Shown: positions 1 through 13,920 of the stretch, piece after piece | Numbering within the stretch: position 1 is the stretch's first letter | How the letters are laid out: each line of letters begins with the position of its first letter | Assembly: GCA_964057225.1 (NCBI GenBank) | Contig: OZ059900.1 | Span: 7,884,501 to 7,948,500, forward strand | Direction: 5' to 3' | Length of the DNA stretch: 64,000 bases | Source: Auanema rhodensis | Taxonomy: Eukaryota; Nematoda; Chromadorea; Rhabditida; Rhabditidae | Notes under the pieces: model-generated | Told to the model about the DNA's origin: nothing | Database searches by the model: none | The model's input: the letters and a program-made list of their open reading frames with translations, nothing else | Position numbers and translations under genes: made by a program

Positions 1-242
1 TTTTGATCTTAAGCATATTTTTTTCTTCTAAAACGACTAAATGTATGAAATACTGTCATAGAATGTTCATATAGGTGTATTTTGCACGAATATCAAAACT
101 GATTGAAATATGGGCCTTTTTATGCTCAAAACGCCATATATTCAACGATTTTGGGTACAAAACATGTGAAAACTGTATGTTTTGATCAGACCCTTTGAGA
201 TATGGATTTGAAATTCAGGATTCATAAACTTTGACTATTTTT

Positions 243-254
243 ACATATATATGT
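243..254. other. 12-bp palindrome ACATATATATGT, repeated in nearly every monomer
   Basis: ACATATATATGT is its own reverse complement and lies at monomer positions 243-254. It is flanked by a wider inverted pair, TTTGAC at 230-235 and GTCAAA at 273-278, in monomers with T232. It is broken in the six K monomers, where AT is replaced by TA at positions 251-252 (k=84, 87, 98, 102, 114, 120), and in k=50 near 17,297. The right edge of the array falls inside this palindrome. Any role in cruciform formation or protein binding is inference. Confidence 0.8.
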
Positions 255-271
255 TCAATTTTAACCACTTT

Positions 272-285
272 GGTCAAAAAGGACC
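272..285. other. Short inverted repeat GGTC-N6-GACC in each monomer
   Basis: GGTC at 272-275 and GACC at 282-285 are perfect 4-bp arms around a 6-base A-rich loop. The common variants here, G276 and A281, fall in the loop and leave the arms paired. Rare copies break an arm: 'ttagtc' in k=160 and k=165, 'ggactg' in k=67, 'cttttgtc' in k=82. The stem is short and could be chance in an AT-rich repeat. Confidence 0.45.
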
Positions 286-3200
286 GAAAATATCAAGAAT
301 TATTGGTTTTTTGGGGTTTGAAGGGCATTTTGGCAAAATCAGTCAAACTTTTGATCTTAAGCATATTTTTTTCTTCTAAAACGACTAAATGTATGAAATA
401 CTGTCATAGAATGTTCATATAGGTGTATTTTGCACGAATATCAAAACTGATTGAAATATGGGCCTTTTTATGCTCAAAACGCCATATATTCAACGATTTT
501 GGGTACAAAACATGTGAAAACTGTATGTTTTGATCAGACCCTTTGAGATATGGATTTGAAATTCAGGATTCATAAACTTCGACTATTTCTACATATATAT
601 GTCCAATTTTAACCACTTTGGTCAAAAAGGACCGAAAATATCAAAAATTATTGGTTTTTTGGGGTTTGAAGGGCATTTTGGCAAAATCAGTCAAACTTTT
701 GATCTTAAGCATATTTTTTTCTTCTAAAACGACTAAATGTATGAAATACTGTCAAAGAATGTTCATATAGGTGTATTTTGCACGAATATCAAAACTGATT
801 GAAATATGGGCCTTTTTATGCTCAAAACGCCATATATTCAACGATTTTGGGTACAAAACATGTGAAAACTGTATGTTTTGATCAGACCCTTTGAGATATG
901 GATTTAAAATTCAGGATTCATAAAATTCGACTATTTTCACATATATATGTCCAATTTTAACCACTTTGGTCAAAAAGGACCGAAAATATCAAGAATTATT
1001 GGTTTTTTGGGGTTTGAAGGGCATTTTGGCAAAATCAGTCAAACTTTTGATCTTAAGCATATTTTTTTCTTCTAAAACGACTAAATGTATGAAATACTGT
1101 CATAGAATGTTCATATAGGTGTATTTTGCACGAATATCAAAACTGATTGAAATATGGGCCTTTTTATGCTCAAAACGCCATATATTCAACGATTTTGGGT
1201 ACAAAACATGTGAAAACTGTATGTTTTGATCAGACCCTTTGAGATATGGATTTGAAATTCAGGATTCATAAACTTCGACTATTTCTACATATATATGTCC
1301 AATTTTAACCACTTTGGTCAAAAAGGACCGAAAATATCAAGAATTATTGGTTTTTTGGGGTTTGAAGGGCATTTTGGCAAAATCAGTCAAACTTTTGATC
1401 TTAAGCATATTTTTTTCTTCTAAAACGACTAAATGTATGAAATACTGTCATAGAATGTTCATATAGGTGTATTTTGCACGAATATCAAAACTGATTGAAA
1501 TATGGGCCTTTTTATGCTCAAAACGCCATATATTCAACGATTTTGGGTACAAAACATGTGAAAACTGTATGTTTTGATCAGACCCTTTGAGATATGGATT
1601 TGAAATTCAGGATTCATAAACTTTGACTATTTTTACATATATATGTTCAATTTTAACCACTTTGGTCAAAAAGGACCGAAAATATCAAGAATTATTGGTT
1701 TTTTGGGGTTTGAAGGGCATTTTGGCAAAATCAGTCAAACTTTTGATCTTAAGCATATTTTTTTCTTCTAAAACGACTAAATGTATGAAATACTGTCATA
1801 GAATGTTCATATAGGTGTATTTTGCACGAATATCAAAACTGATTGAAATATGGGCCTTTTTATGCTCAAAACGCCATATATTCAACGATTTTGGGTACAA
1901 AACATGTGAAAACTGTATGTTTTGATCAGACCCTTTGAGATATGGATTTGAAATTCAGGATTCATAAACTTTGACTATTTTCACATATATATGTCCAATT
2001 TTAACCACTTTGGTCAAAAAGGACCGAAAATATCAAGAATTATTGGTTTTTTGGGGTTTGAAGGGCATTTTGGCAAAATCAGTCAAACTTTTGATCTTAA
2101 GCATATTTTTTTCTTCTAAAACGACTAAATGTATGAAATACTGTCATAGAATGTTCATATAGGTGTATTTTGCACGAATATCAAAACTGATTGAAATATG
2201 GGCCTTTTTATGCTCAAAACGCCATATATTCAACGATTTTGGGTACAAAACATGTGAAAACTGTATGTTTTGATCAGACCCTTTGAGATATGGATTTGAA
2301 ATTCAGGATTCATAAACTTTGACTATTTTTACATATATATGTTCAATTTTAACCACTTTGGTCAAAAAGGACCGAAAATATCAAGAATTATTGGTTTTTT
2401 GGGGTTTGAAGGGCATTTTGGCAAAATCAGTCAAACTTTTGATCTTAAGCATATTTTTTTCTTCTAAAACGACTAAATGTATGAAATACTGTCATAGAAT
2501 GTTCATATAGGTGTATTTTGCACGAATATCAAAACTGATTGAAATATGGGCCTTTTTATGCTCAAAACGCCATATATTCAACGATTTTGGGTACAAAACA
2601 TGTGAAAACTGTATGTTTTGATCAGACCCTTTGAGATATGGATTTGAAATTCAGGATTCATAAACTTCGACTATTTCTACATATATATGTCCAATTTTAA
2701 CCACTTTGGTCAAAAAGGACCGAAAATATCAAAAATTATTGGTTTTTTGGGGTTTGAAGGGCATTTTGGCAAAATCAGTCAAACTTTTGATCTTAAGCAT
2801 ATTTTTTTCTTCTAAAACGACTAAATGTATGAAATACTGTCAAAGAATGTTCATATAGGTGTATTTTGCACGAATATCAAAACTGATTGAAATATGGGCC
2901 TTTTTATGCTCAAAACGCCATATATTCAACGATTTTGGGTACAAAACATGTGAAAACTGTATGTTTTGATCAGACCCTTTGAGATATGGATTTAAAATTC
3001 AGGATTCATAAAATTCGACTATTTTTACATATATATGTCCAATTTTAACCACTTTGGTCAAAAAGGACCGAAAATATCAAGAATTATTGGTTTTTTGGGG
3101 TTTGAAGGGCATTTTGGCAAAATCAGTCAAACTTTTGATCTTAAGCATATTTTTTTCTTCTAAAACGACTAAATGTATGAAATACTGTCATAGAATGTTC

Positions 3201-5568
3201 ATATAGGTGTATTTTGCACGAATATCAAAACTGATTGAAATATGGGCCTTTTTATGCTCAAAACGCCATATATTCAACGATTTTGGGTACAAAACATGTG
3301 AAAACTGTATGTTTTGATCAGACCCTTTGAGATATGGATTTGAAATTCAGGATTCATAAACTTCGACTATTTCTACATATATATGTCCAATTTTAACCAC
3401 TTTGGTCAAAAAGGACCGAAAATATCAAGAATTATTGGTTTTTTGGGGTTTGAAGGGCATTTTGGCAAAATCAGTCAAACTTTTGATCTTAAGCATATTT
3501 TTTTCTTCTAAAACGACTAAATGTATGAAATACTGTCATAGAATGTTCATATAGGTGTATTTTGCACGAATATCAAAACTGATTGAAATATGGGCCTTTT
3601 TATGCTCAAAACGCCATATATTCAACGATTTTGGGTACAAAACATGTGAAAACTGTATGTTTTGATCAGACCCTTTGAGATATGGATTTGAAATTCAGGA
3701 TTCATAAACTTTGACTATTTTTACATATATATGTTCAATTTTAACCACTTTGGTCAAAAAGGACCGAAAATATCAAGAATTATTGGTTTTTTGGGGTTTG
3801 AAGGGCATTTTGGCAAAATCAGTCAAACTTTTGATCTTAAGCATATTTTTTTCTTCTAAAACGACTAAATGTATGAAATACTGTCATAGAATGTTCATAT
3901 AGGTGTATTTTGCACGAATATCAAAACTGATTGAAATATGGGCCTTTTTATGCTCAAAACGCCATATATTCAACGATTTTGGGTACAAAACATGTGAAAA
4001 CTGTATGTTTTGATCAGACCCTTTGAGATATGGATTTGAAATTCAGGATTCATAAACTTTGACTATTTTTACATATATATGTTCAATTTTAACCACTTTG
4101 GTCAAAAAGGACCGAAAATATCAAGAATTATTGGTTTTTTGGGGTTTGAAGGGCATTTTGGCAAAATCAGTCAAACTTTTGATCTTAAGCATATTTTTTT
4201 CTTCTAAAACGACTAAATGTATGAAATACTGTCATAGAATGTTCATATAGGTGTATTTTGCACGAATATCAAAACTGATTGAAATATGGGCCTTTTTATG
4301 CTCAAAACGCCATATATTCAACGATTTTGGGTACAAAACATGTGAAAACTGTATGTTTTGATCAGACCCTTTGAGATATGGATTTGAAATTCAGGATTCA
4401 TAAACTTCGACTATTTCTACATATATATGTCCAATTTTAACCACTTTGGTCAAAAAGGACCGAAAATATCAAAAATTATTGGTTTTTTGGGGTTTGAAGG
4501 GCATTTTGGCAAAATCAGTTAAACTTTTGATCTTAAGCATATTTTTTTCTTCTAAAACGACTAAATGTATGAAATACTGTCAAAGAATGTTCATATAGGT
4601 GTATTTTGCACGAATATCAAAACTGATTGAAATATGGGCCTTTTTATGCTCAAAACGCCATATATTCAACGATTTTGGGTACAAAACATGTGAAAACTGT
4701 ATGTTTTGATCAGACCCTTTGAGATATGGATTTGAAATTCAGGATTCATAAACTTTGACTATTTTCACATATATATGTCCAATTTTAACCACTTTGGTCA
4801 AAAAGGACCGAAAATATCAAGAATTATTGGTTTTTTGGGGTTTGAAGGGCATTTTGGCAAAATCAGTCAAACTTTTGATCTTAAGCATATTTTTTTCTTC
4901 TAAAACGACTAAATGTATGAAATACTGTCATAGAATGTTCATATAGGTGTATTTTGCACAAATATCAAAACTGATTGAAATATGGGCCTTTTTATGCTCA
5001 AAACGCCATATATTCAACGATTTTGGGTACAAAACATGTGAAAACTGTATGTTTTGATCAGACCCTTTGAGATATGGATTTGAAATTCAGGATTCATAAA
5101 CTTTGACTATTTTTACATATATATGTTCAATTTTAACCACTTTGGTCAAAAAGGACCGAAAATATCAAGAATTATTGGTTTTTTGGGGTTTGAAGGGCAT
5201 TTTGGCAAAATCAGTCAAACTTTTGATCTTAAGCATATTTTTTTCTTCTAAAACGACTAAATGTATGAAATACTGTCATAGAATGTTCATATAGGTGTAT
5301 TTTGCACGAATATCAAAACTGATTGAAATATGGGCCTTTTTATGCTCAAAACGCCATATATTCAACGATTTTGGGTACAAAACATGTGAAAACTGTATGT
5401 TTTGATCAGACCCTTTGAGATATGGATTTGAAATTCAGGACTCATAAACTTCGACTATTTCTACATATATATGTCCAATTTTAACCACTTTGGTCAAAAA
5501 GGACCGAAAATATCAAAAATTATTGGTTTTTTGGGGTTTGAAGGGCATTTTGGCAAAATCAGTCAAAC

Positions 5569-8500
5569 TTTTGATCTTAAGCATATTTTTTTCTTCTAAA
5601 ACGACTAAATGTATGAAATACTGTCAAAGAATGTTCATATAGGTGTATTTTGCACGAATATCAAAACTGATTGAAATATGGGCCTTTTTATGCTCAAAAC
5701 GCCATATATTCAACGATTTTGGGTACAAAACATGTGAAAACTGTATGTTTTGATCAGACCCTTTGAGATATGGATTTAAAATTCAGGATTCATAAAATTC
5801 GACTATTTTTACATATATATGTCCAATTTTAACCACTTTGGTCAAAAAGGACCGAAAATATCAAGAATTATTGGTTTTTTGGGGTTTGAAGGGCATTTTG
5901 GCAAAATCAGTCAAACTTTTGATCTTAAGCATATTTTTCTCTTCTAAAACGACTAAATGTATGAAATACTGTCATAGAATGTTCATATAGGTGTATTTTG
6001 CACGAATATCAAAACTGATTGAAATATGGGCCTTTTTATGCTCAAAACGCCATATATTCAACGATTTTGGGTACAAAACATGTGAAAACTGTATGTTTTG
6101 ATCAGACCCTTTGAGATATGGATTTGAAATTCAGGATTCATAAACTTCGACTATTTCTACATATATATGTCCAATTTTAACCACTTTGGTCAAAAAGGAC
6201 CGAAAATATCAAGAATTATTGGTTTTTTGGGGTTTGAAGGGCATTTTGGCAAAATCAGTCAAACTTTTGATCTTAAGCATATTTTTTTCTTCTAAAACGA
6301 CTAAATGTATGAAATACTGTCAAAGAATGTTCATATAGGTGTATTTTGCACGAATATCAAAACTGATTGAAATATGGGCCTTTTTATGCTCAAAACGCCA
6401 TATATTCAACGATTTTGGGTACAAAACATGTGAAAACTGTATGTTTTGATCAGACCCTTTGAGATATGGATTTAAAATTCAGGATTCATAAAATTCGACT
6501 ATTTTTACATATATATGTCCAATTTTAACCACTTTGGTCAAAAAGGACCGAAAATATCAAGAATTATTGGTTTTTTGGGGTTTGAAGGGCATTTTGGCAA
6601 AATCAGTCAAACTTTTGATCTTAAGCATATTTTTTTCTTCTAAAACGACTAAATGTATGAAATACTGTCATAGAATGTTCATATAGGTGTATTTTGCACG
6701 AATATCAAAACTGATTGAAATATGGGCCTTTTTATGCTCAAAACGCCATATATTCAACGATTTTGGGTACAAAACATGTGAAAACTGTATGTTTTGATCA
6801 GACCCTTTGAGATATGGATTTGAAATTCAGGATTCATAAACTTCGACTATTTCTACATATATATGTCCAATTTTAACCACTTTGGTCAAAAAGGACCGAA
6901 AATATCAAAAATTATTGGTTTTTTGGGGTTTGAAGGGCATTTTGGCAAAATCAGTCAAACTTTTGATCTTAAGCATATTTTTTTCTTCTAAAACGACTAA
7001 ATGTATGAAATACTGTCAAAGAATGTTCATATAGGTGTATTTTGCACGAATATCAAAACTGATTGAAATATGGGCCTTTTTATGCTCAAAACGCCATATA
7101 TTCAACGATTTTGGGTACAAAACATGTGAAAACTGTATGTTTTGATCAGACCCTTTGAGATATGGATTTAAAATTCAGGATTCATAAAATTCGCCTATTT
7201 TTACATATATATGTCCAATTTTAACCACTTTGGTCAAAAAGGACCGAAAATATCAAGAATTATTGGTTTTTTGGGGTTTGAAGGGCATTTTGGCAAAATC
7301 AGTCAAACTTTTGATCTTAAGCATATTTTTTCCTTCTAAAACGACTAAATGTTTGAAATACTGTCAAAGAATGTTCATATAGGTGTATTTTGCACGAATA
7401 TCAAAACTGATTGAAATATGGGCCTTTTTATGCTCAAAACGCCATATATTCAACGATTTTGGGTACAAAACATGTGAAAACTGTATGTTTTGATCAGACC
7501 CTTTGAGATATGGATTTAAAATTCAGGATTCATAAAATTCGACTATTTTTACATATATATGTCCAATTTTAACAACTTTGGTCAAAAAGGACCGAAAATA
7601 TCAAGAATTATTGGTTTTTTGGGGTTTGAAGGGCATTTTGGCAAAATCAGTCAAACTTTTGATCTTAAGCATATTTTTTTCTTCTAAAACGACTAAATGT
7701 TTGAAATACTGTCATAGAATGTTCATATAGGTGTATTTTGCACGAATATCAAAACTGATTGAAATATGGGCCTTTTTATGCTCAAAACGCCATACATTCA
7801 ACGATTTTGGGTACAAAACATGTGAAAACTGTATGTTTTGATCAGACCCTTTGAGATATGGATTTGAAATTCAGGATTCATAAACTTCGACTATTTCTAC
7901 ATATATATGTCCAATTTTAACCACTTTGGTCAAAAAGGACCGAAAATATCAAGAATTATTGGTTTTTTGGGGTTTGAAGGGCATTTTGGCAAAATCAGTC
8001 AAACTTTTGATCTTAAGCATATTTTTTTCTTCTTAAACGACTAAATGTATGAAATACTGTCAAAGAATGTTCATATAGGTGTATTTTGCACGAATATCAA
8101 AACTGATTGAAATATGGGCCTTTTTATGCTCAAAACGCCATATATTCAACGATTTTGGGTACAAAACATGTGAAAACTGTATGTTTTGATCAGACCCTTT
8201 GAGATATGGATTTGAAATTAGGGATTCATAAACTTCGACTATTTCTACATATATATGTCCAATTTTAACCACTTTGGTCAAAAAAGACCGAAAATATCAA
8301 GAATTATTGGTTTTTTGGGGTTTGAAGGGCATTTTGGCAAAATCAGTCAAACTTTTGATCTTAAGCATATTTTTTTCTTCTAAAACGACTAAATGTATGA
8401 AATACTGTCAAAGAATGTTCATATAGGTGTATTTTGCACGAATATCAAAACTGATTGAAATATGGGCCTTTTTATGCTCAAAACGCCATATATTCAACGA

Positions 8501-11500
8501 TTTTGGGTACAAAACATGTGAAAACTGTATGTTTTGATCAGACCCTTTGAGATATGGATTTGAAATTCAGGATTCATAAACTTTGACTATTTTTACATAT
8601 ATATGTCCAATTTCAACCACTTTGGTCAAAAAGGACCGAAAATATCAAGAATTATTGGTTTTTTGGGGTTTGAAGGGCATTTTGGCTAAATCAGTCAAAC
8701 TTTTGATCTTAAGCATATTTTTTTCTTCTAAAACGACTAAATGTATGAAATACTGTCATAGAATGTTGATATAGGTGTATTTTGCACGAATATCAAAACT
8801 GATTGAAATATGGGCCTTTTTATGCTCAAAACGCCATATATTCAACGATTTTGGGTACAAAACATGTGAAAACTGTATGTTTTGATCAGACCCTTTGAGA
8901 TATGGATTTGAAATTCAGGATCCATAAACTTTGACTATTTTTACATATATATGTCCAATTTTAACCACTTTGGTCAAAAAGGACCGAAAATATCAAGAAT
9001 TATTGGTTTTTTGGGGTTTGAAGGGCATTTTGGCAAAATCAGTCAAACTTTTGATCTTAAGCATATTTTTTTCTTCTTAAACGACTAAATGTATGAAATA
9101 CTGTCAAAGAATGTTCATATAGGTGTATTTTGCACGAATATCAAAACTGATTGAAATATGGGCCTTTTTATGCTCAAAACGCCATATATTCAACGATTTT
9201 GGGTACAAAACATGTGAAAACTGTATGTTTTGATCAGACCCTTTGAGATATGGATTTGAAATTAGGGATTCATAAACTTCGACTATTTCTACATATATAT
9301 GTCCAATTTTAACCACTTTGGTCAAAAAAGACCGAAAATATCAAGAATTATTGGTTTTTTGGGGTTTGAAGGGCATTTTGGCAAAATCAGTCAAACTTTT
9401 GATCTTAAGCATATTTTTTTCTTCTAAAACGACTAAATGTATGAAATACTGTCAAAGAATGTTCATATAGGTGTATTTTGCACGAATATCAAAACTGATT
9501 GAAATATGGGCCTTTTTATGCTCAAAACGCCATATATTCAACGATTTTGGGTACAAAACATGTGAAAACTGTATGTTTTGATCAGACCCTTTGAGATATG
9601 GATTTGAAATTCAGGATTCATAAACTTCGACTATTTCTACATATATATGTCCAATTTTAACCACTTTGGTCAAAAAGGACCGAAAATATCAAGAATTATT
9701 GGTTTTTTGGGGTTTGAAGGGCATTTTGGCAAAATCAGTCAAACTTTTGATCTTAAGCATATTTTTTTCTTCTAAAACGACTAAATGTATGAAATACTGT
9801 CAAAGAATGTTCATATAGGTGTATTTTGCACGAATATCAAAACTGATTGAAATATGGGCCTTTTTATGCTCAAAACGCCATATATTCAACGATTTTGGGT
9901 ACAAAACATGTGAAAACTGTATGTTTTGATCAGACCCTTTGAGATATGGATTTGAAATTAGGGATTCATAAACTTCGACTATTTCTACATATATATGTCC
10001 AATTTTAACCACTTTGGTCAAAAAAGACCGAAAATATCAAGAATTATTGGTTTTTTGGGGTTTGAAGGGCATTTTGGCAAAATCAGTCAAACTTTTGATC
10101 TTAAGCATATTTTTTTCTTCTAAAACGACTAAATGTATGAAATACTGTCAAAGAATGTTCATATAGGTGTATTTTGCACGAATATCAAAACTGATTGAAA
10201 TATGGGCCTTTTTATGCTCAAAACGCCATATATTCAACGATTTTGGGTACAAAACATGTGAAAACTGTATGTTTTGATCAGACCCTTTGAGATATGGATT
10301 TGAAATTCAGGATTCATAAACTTCGACTATTTCTACATATATATGTCCAATTTTAACCACTTTGGTCAAAAAGGACCGAAAATATCAAGAATTATTGGTT
10401 TTTTGGGGTTTGAAGGGCATTTTGGCAAAATCAGTCAAACTTTTGATCTTAAGCATATTTTTTTCTTCTAAAACGACTAAATGTATGAAATACTGTCAAA
10501 GAATGTTCATATAGGTGTATTTTGCACGAATATCAAAACTGATTGAAATATGGGCCTTTTTATGCTCAAAACGCCATATATTCAACGATTTTGGGTACAA
10601 AACATGTGAAAACTGTATGTTTTGATCAGACCCTTTGAGATATGGATTTAAAATTCAGGATTCATAAAATTCGACTATTTTTACATATATATGTCCAATT
10701 TTAACCACTTTGGTCAAAAAGGACCGAAAATATCAAGAATTATTGGTTTTTTGGGGTTTGAAGGGCATTTTGGCAAAATCAGTCAAACTTTTGATCTTAA
10801 GCATATTTTTTTCTTCTAAAACGACTAAATGTATGAAATACTGTCATAGAATGTTCATATAGGTGTATTTTGCACGAATATCAAAACTGATTGAAATATG
10901 GGCCTTTTTATGCTCAAAACGCCATATATTCAACGATTTTGGGTACAAAACATGTGAAAACTGTATGTTTTGATCAGACCCTTTGAGATATGGATTTGAA
11001 ATTCAGGATTCATAAACTTCGACTATTTCTACATATATATGTCCAATTTTAACCACTTTGGTCAAAAAGGACCGAAAATATCAAAAATTATTGGTTTTTT
11101 GGGGTTTGAAGGGCATTTTGGCAAAATCAGTCAAACTTTTGATCTTAAGCATATTTTTTTCTTCTAAAACGACTAAATGTATGAAATACTGTCAAAGAAT
11201 GTTCATATAGGTGTATTTTGCACGAATATCAAAACTGATTGAAATATGGGCCTTTTTATGCTCAAAACGCCATATATTCAACGATTTTGGGTACAAAACA
11301 TGTGAAAACTGTATGTTTTGATCAGACCCTTTGAGATATGGATTTAAAATTCAGGATTCATAAAATTCGACTATTTTTACATATATATGTCCAATTTTAA
11401 CCACTTTGGTCAAAAAGGACCGAAAATATCAAGAATTATTGGTTTTTTGGGGTTTGAAGGGCATTTTGGCAAAATCAGTCAAACTTTTGATCTTAAGCAT

Positions 11501-13920
11501 ATTTTTTTCTTCTAAAACGACTAAATGTATGAAATACTGTCATAGAATGTTCATATAGGTGTATTTTGCACGAATATCAAAACTGATTGAAATATGGGCC
11601 TTTTTATGCTCAAAACGCCATATATTCAACGATTTTGGGTACAAAACATGTGAAAACTGTATGTTTTGATCAGACCCTTTGAGATATGGATTTGAAATTC
11701 AGGATTCATAAACTTCGACTATTTCTACATATATATGTCCAATTTTAACCACTTTGGTCAAAAAGGACCGAAAATATCAAGAATTATTGGTTTTTTGGGG
11801 TTTGAAGGGCATTTTGGCAAAATCAGTCAAACTTTTGATCTTAAGCATATTTTTTTCTTCTAAAACGACTAAATGTATGAAATACTGTCAAAGAATGTTC
11901 ATATAGGTGTATTTTGCACGAATATCAAAACTGATTGAAATATGGGCCTTTTTATGCTCAAAACGCCATATATTCAACGATTTTGGGTACAAAACATGTG
12001 AAAACTGTATGTTTTGATCAGACCCTTTGAGATATGGATTTAAAATTCAGGATTCATAAAATTCGACTATTTTTACATATATATGTCCAATTTTAACCAC
12101 TTTGGTCAAAAAGGACCGAAAATATCAAGAATTATTGGTTTTTTGGGGTTTGAAGGGCATTTTGGCAAAATCAGTCAAACTTTTGATCTTAAGCATATTT
12201 TTTTCTTCTAAAACGACTAAATGTATGAAATACTGTCATAGAATGTTCATATAGGTGTATTTTGCACGAATATCAAAACTGATTGAAATATGGGCCTTTT
12301 TATGCTCAAAACGCCATATATTCAACGATTTTGGGTACAAAACATGTGAAAACTGTATGTTTTGATCAGACCCTTTGAGATATGGATTTGAAATTCAGGA
12401 TTCATAAACTTCGACTATTTCTACATATATATGTCCAATTTTAACCACTTTGGTCAAAAAGGACCGAAAATATCAAGAATTATTGGTTTTTTGGGGTTTG
12501 AAGGGCATTTTGGCAAAATCAGTCAAACTTTTGATCTTAAGCATATTTTTTTCTTCTTAAACGACTAAATGTATGAAATACTGTCATAGAATGTTCATAT
12601 AGGTGTATTTTGCACGAATATCAAAACTGATTGAAATATGGGCCTTTTTATGCTCAAAACGCCATATATTCAACGATTTTGGGTACAAAACATGTGAAAA
12701 CTGTATGTTTTGATCAGACCCTTTGAGATATGGATTTGAAATTAGGGATTCATAAACTTCGACTATTTCTACATATATATGTCCAATTTTAACCACTTTG
12801 GTCAAAAAAGACCGAAAATATCAAGAATTATTGGTTTTTTGGGGTTTGAAGGGCATTTTGGCAAAATCAGTCAAACTTTTGATCTTAAGCATATTTTTTT
12901 CTTCTAAAACGACTAAATGTATGAAATACTGTCAAAGAATGTTCATATAGGTGTATTTTGCACGAATATCAAAACTGATTGAAATATGGGCCTTTTTATG
13001 CTCAAAACGCCATATATTCAACGATTTTGGGTACAAAACATGTGAAAACTGTATGTTTTGATCAGACCCTTTGAGATATGGATTTGAAATTCAGGATTCA
13101 TAAACTTCGACTATTTCTACATATATATGTCCAATTTTAACCACTTTGGTCAAAAAGGACCGAAAATATCAAGAATTATTGGTTTTTTGGGGTTTGAAGG
13201 GCATTTTGGCAAAATCAGTCAAACTTTTGATCTTAAGCATATTTTTTTCTTCTAAAACGACTAAATGTATGAAATACTGTCAAAGAATGTTCATATAGGT
13301 GTATTTTGCACGAATATCAAAACTGATTGAAATATGGGCCTTTTCATGCTCAAAACGCCATATATTCAACGATTTTGGGTACAAAACATGTGAAAACTGT
13401 ATGTTTTGATCAGACCCTTTGAGATATGGATTTAAAATTCAGGATTCATAAAATTCGACTATTTTTACATATATATGTCCAATTTTAACAACTTTGGTCA
13501 AAAAGGACCGAAAATATCAAGAATTATTGGTTTTTTGGGGTTTGAAGGGCATTTTGGCAAAATCAGTCAAACTTTTGATCTTAAGCATATTTTTTTCTTC
13601 TAAAACGACTAAATGTTTGAAATACTGTCATAGAATGTTCATATAGGTGTATTTTGCACGAATATCAAAACTGATTGAAATATGGGCCTTTTTATGCTCA
13701 AAACGCCATATATTCAACGATTTTGGGTACAAAACATGTGAAAACTGTATGTTTTGATCAGACCCTTTGAGATATGGATTTGAAATTCAGGATTCATAAA
13801 CTTCGACTATTTCTACATATATATGTCCAATTTTAACCACTTTGGTCAAAAAGGACCGAAAATATCAAGAATTATTGGTTTTTTGGGGTTTGAAGGGCAT
13901 TTTGGCAAAATCAGTCAAAC
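5569..13920 (+). repeat. Array domain 2 (k=17-40), D/C alternation with G-type monomers
   Basis: Monomer order is D C D B D D C G F F G C G C D B D C D C G C D C. Runs of D alternating with B or C give an approximate 696-bp dimer rhythm. Four G-type copies (k=24, 27, 29, 37, starting at 8,005, 9,049, 9,745 and 12,529) share A216/G217 and A281 and occur nowhere else in the window. Three of them (k=24, 27, 37) also carry T30 near their start, so these changes travel as a haplotype. k=21 has a private 'attcgcct' change near 7,192, and k=22 and k=39 share 'aacaac' at unit positions 263-268. Confidence 0.75.

Larger units (their letters stand above)
1..348 (+). repeat. Reference monomer (k=1, type A)
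   Basis: This copy is used as the coordinate frame for the other entries. Order within it: TTTTGATCTTAAG at 1-13; a T7 run at 18-24; TGATCA at 183-188; an ACATATATATGT palindrome at 243-254; a GGTC/GACC short stem at 272-285; a G-rich stretch near 313-325. Recurrent variant positions across the array are 59 (T/A), 88 (G/A), 115 (C/T), 125 (C/T), 174 (T/G), 210 (G/A), 211 (A/G), 229 (C/A), 232 (T/C), 241 and 242 (T/C), 255 (T/C), 276 (A/G), 297 (G/A), 317 (T/A) and 335 (A/T). The length equals 3 x 116, so a reading frame keeps its phase from copy to copy, but stops recur in every unit and nothing longer than about 75 codons stays open. Confidence 0.95.
1..5568 (+). repeat. Array domain 1 (k=1-16), hexamer-like order
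   Basis: Monomer order is A B D C A E, then A B D C A A, then B E A B. The first two blocks share a 2,088-bp (six-monomer) spacing with the same order for five positions. The D at k=3 carries C242, unlike later D copies. Position 59 follows the type: the monomer after a B copy carries A59, while most others carry T59. The block A B D C seen at k=1 and k=7 restarts at k=15, where the spacing is eight rather than six monomers, so the regular order is broken around k=12-14. This fits local unequal exchange. Confidence 0.75.

Noticed and set aside
226-245. CENP-B box around 'cttcgactatttctac' in B and C monomers
   Set aside because: It has TTCG, but the required downstream A and CGGG are missing, and no CGGG occurs in the consensus unit.
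243-254. Promoter (TATA) or replication origin at the AT palindrome
   Set aside because: AT-rich motifs are expected by chance in a 30% GC repeat, and there is no associated gene, initiator or transcription evidence in the sequence.
231-422. A 63-codon open frame starting at TTG, repeated in about half the monomers on the plus strand, with 65- and 75-codon relatives
   Set aside because: It spans the end of one monomer and the start of the next and opens only because single-base variants remove stops. It has a non-ATG start, no domain and no conserved protein-level pattern. Monomers without it are just as common, so it is a by-product of the repeat.
8060-8281. A 73-codon minus-strand open frame, also at 9,104, 9,800 and 12,584
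   Set aside because: It exists only in the four G-type monomers because their 216-217 change removes a stop. The same region in every other copy is closed, so it is not a gene.
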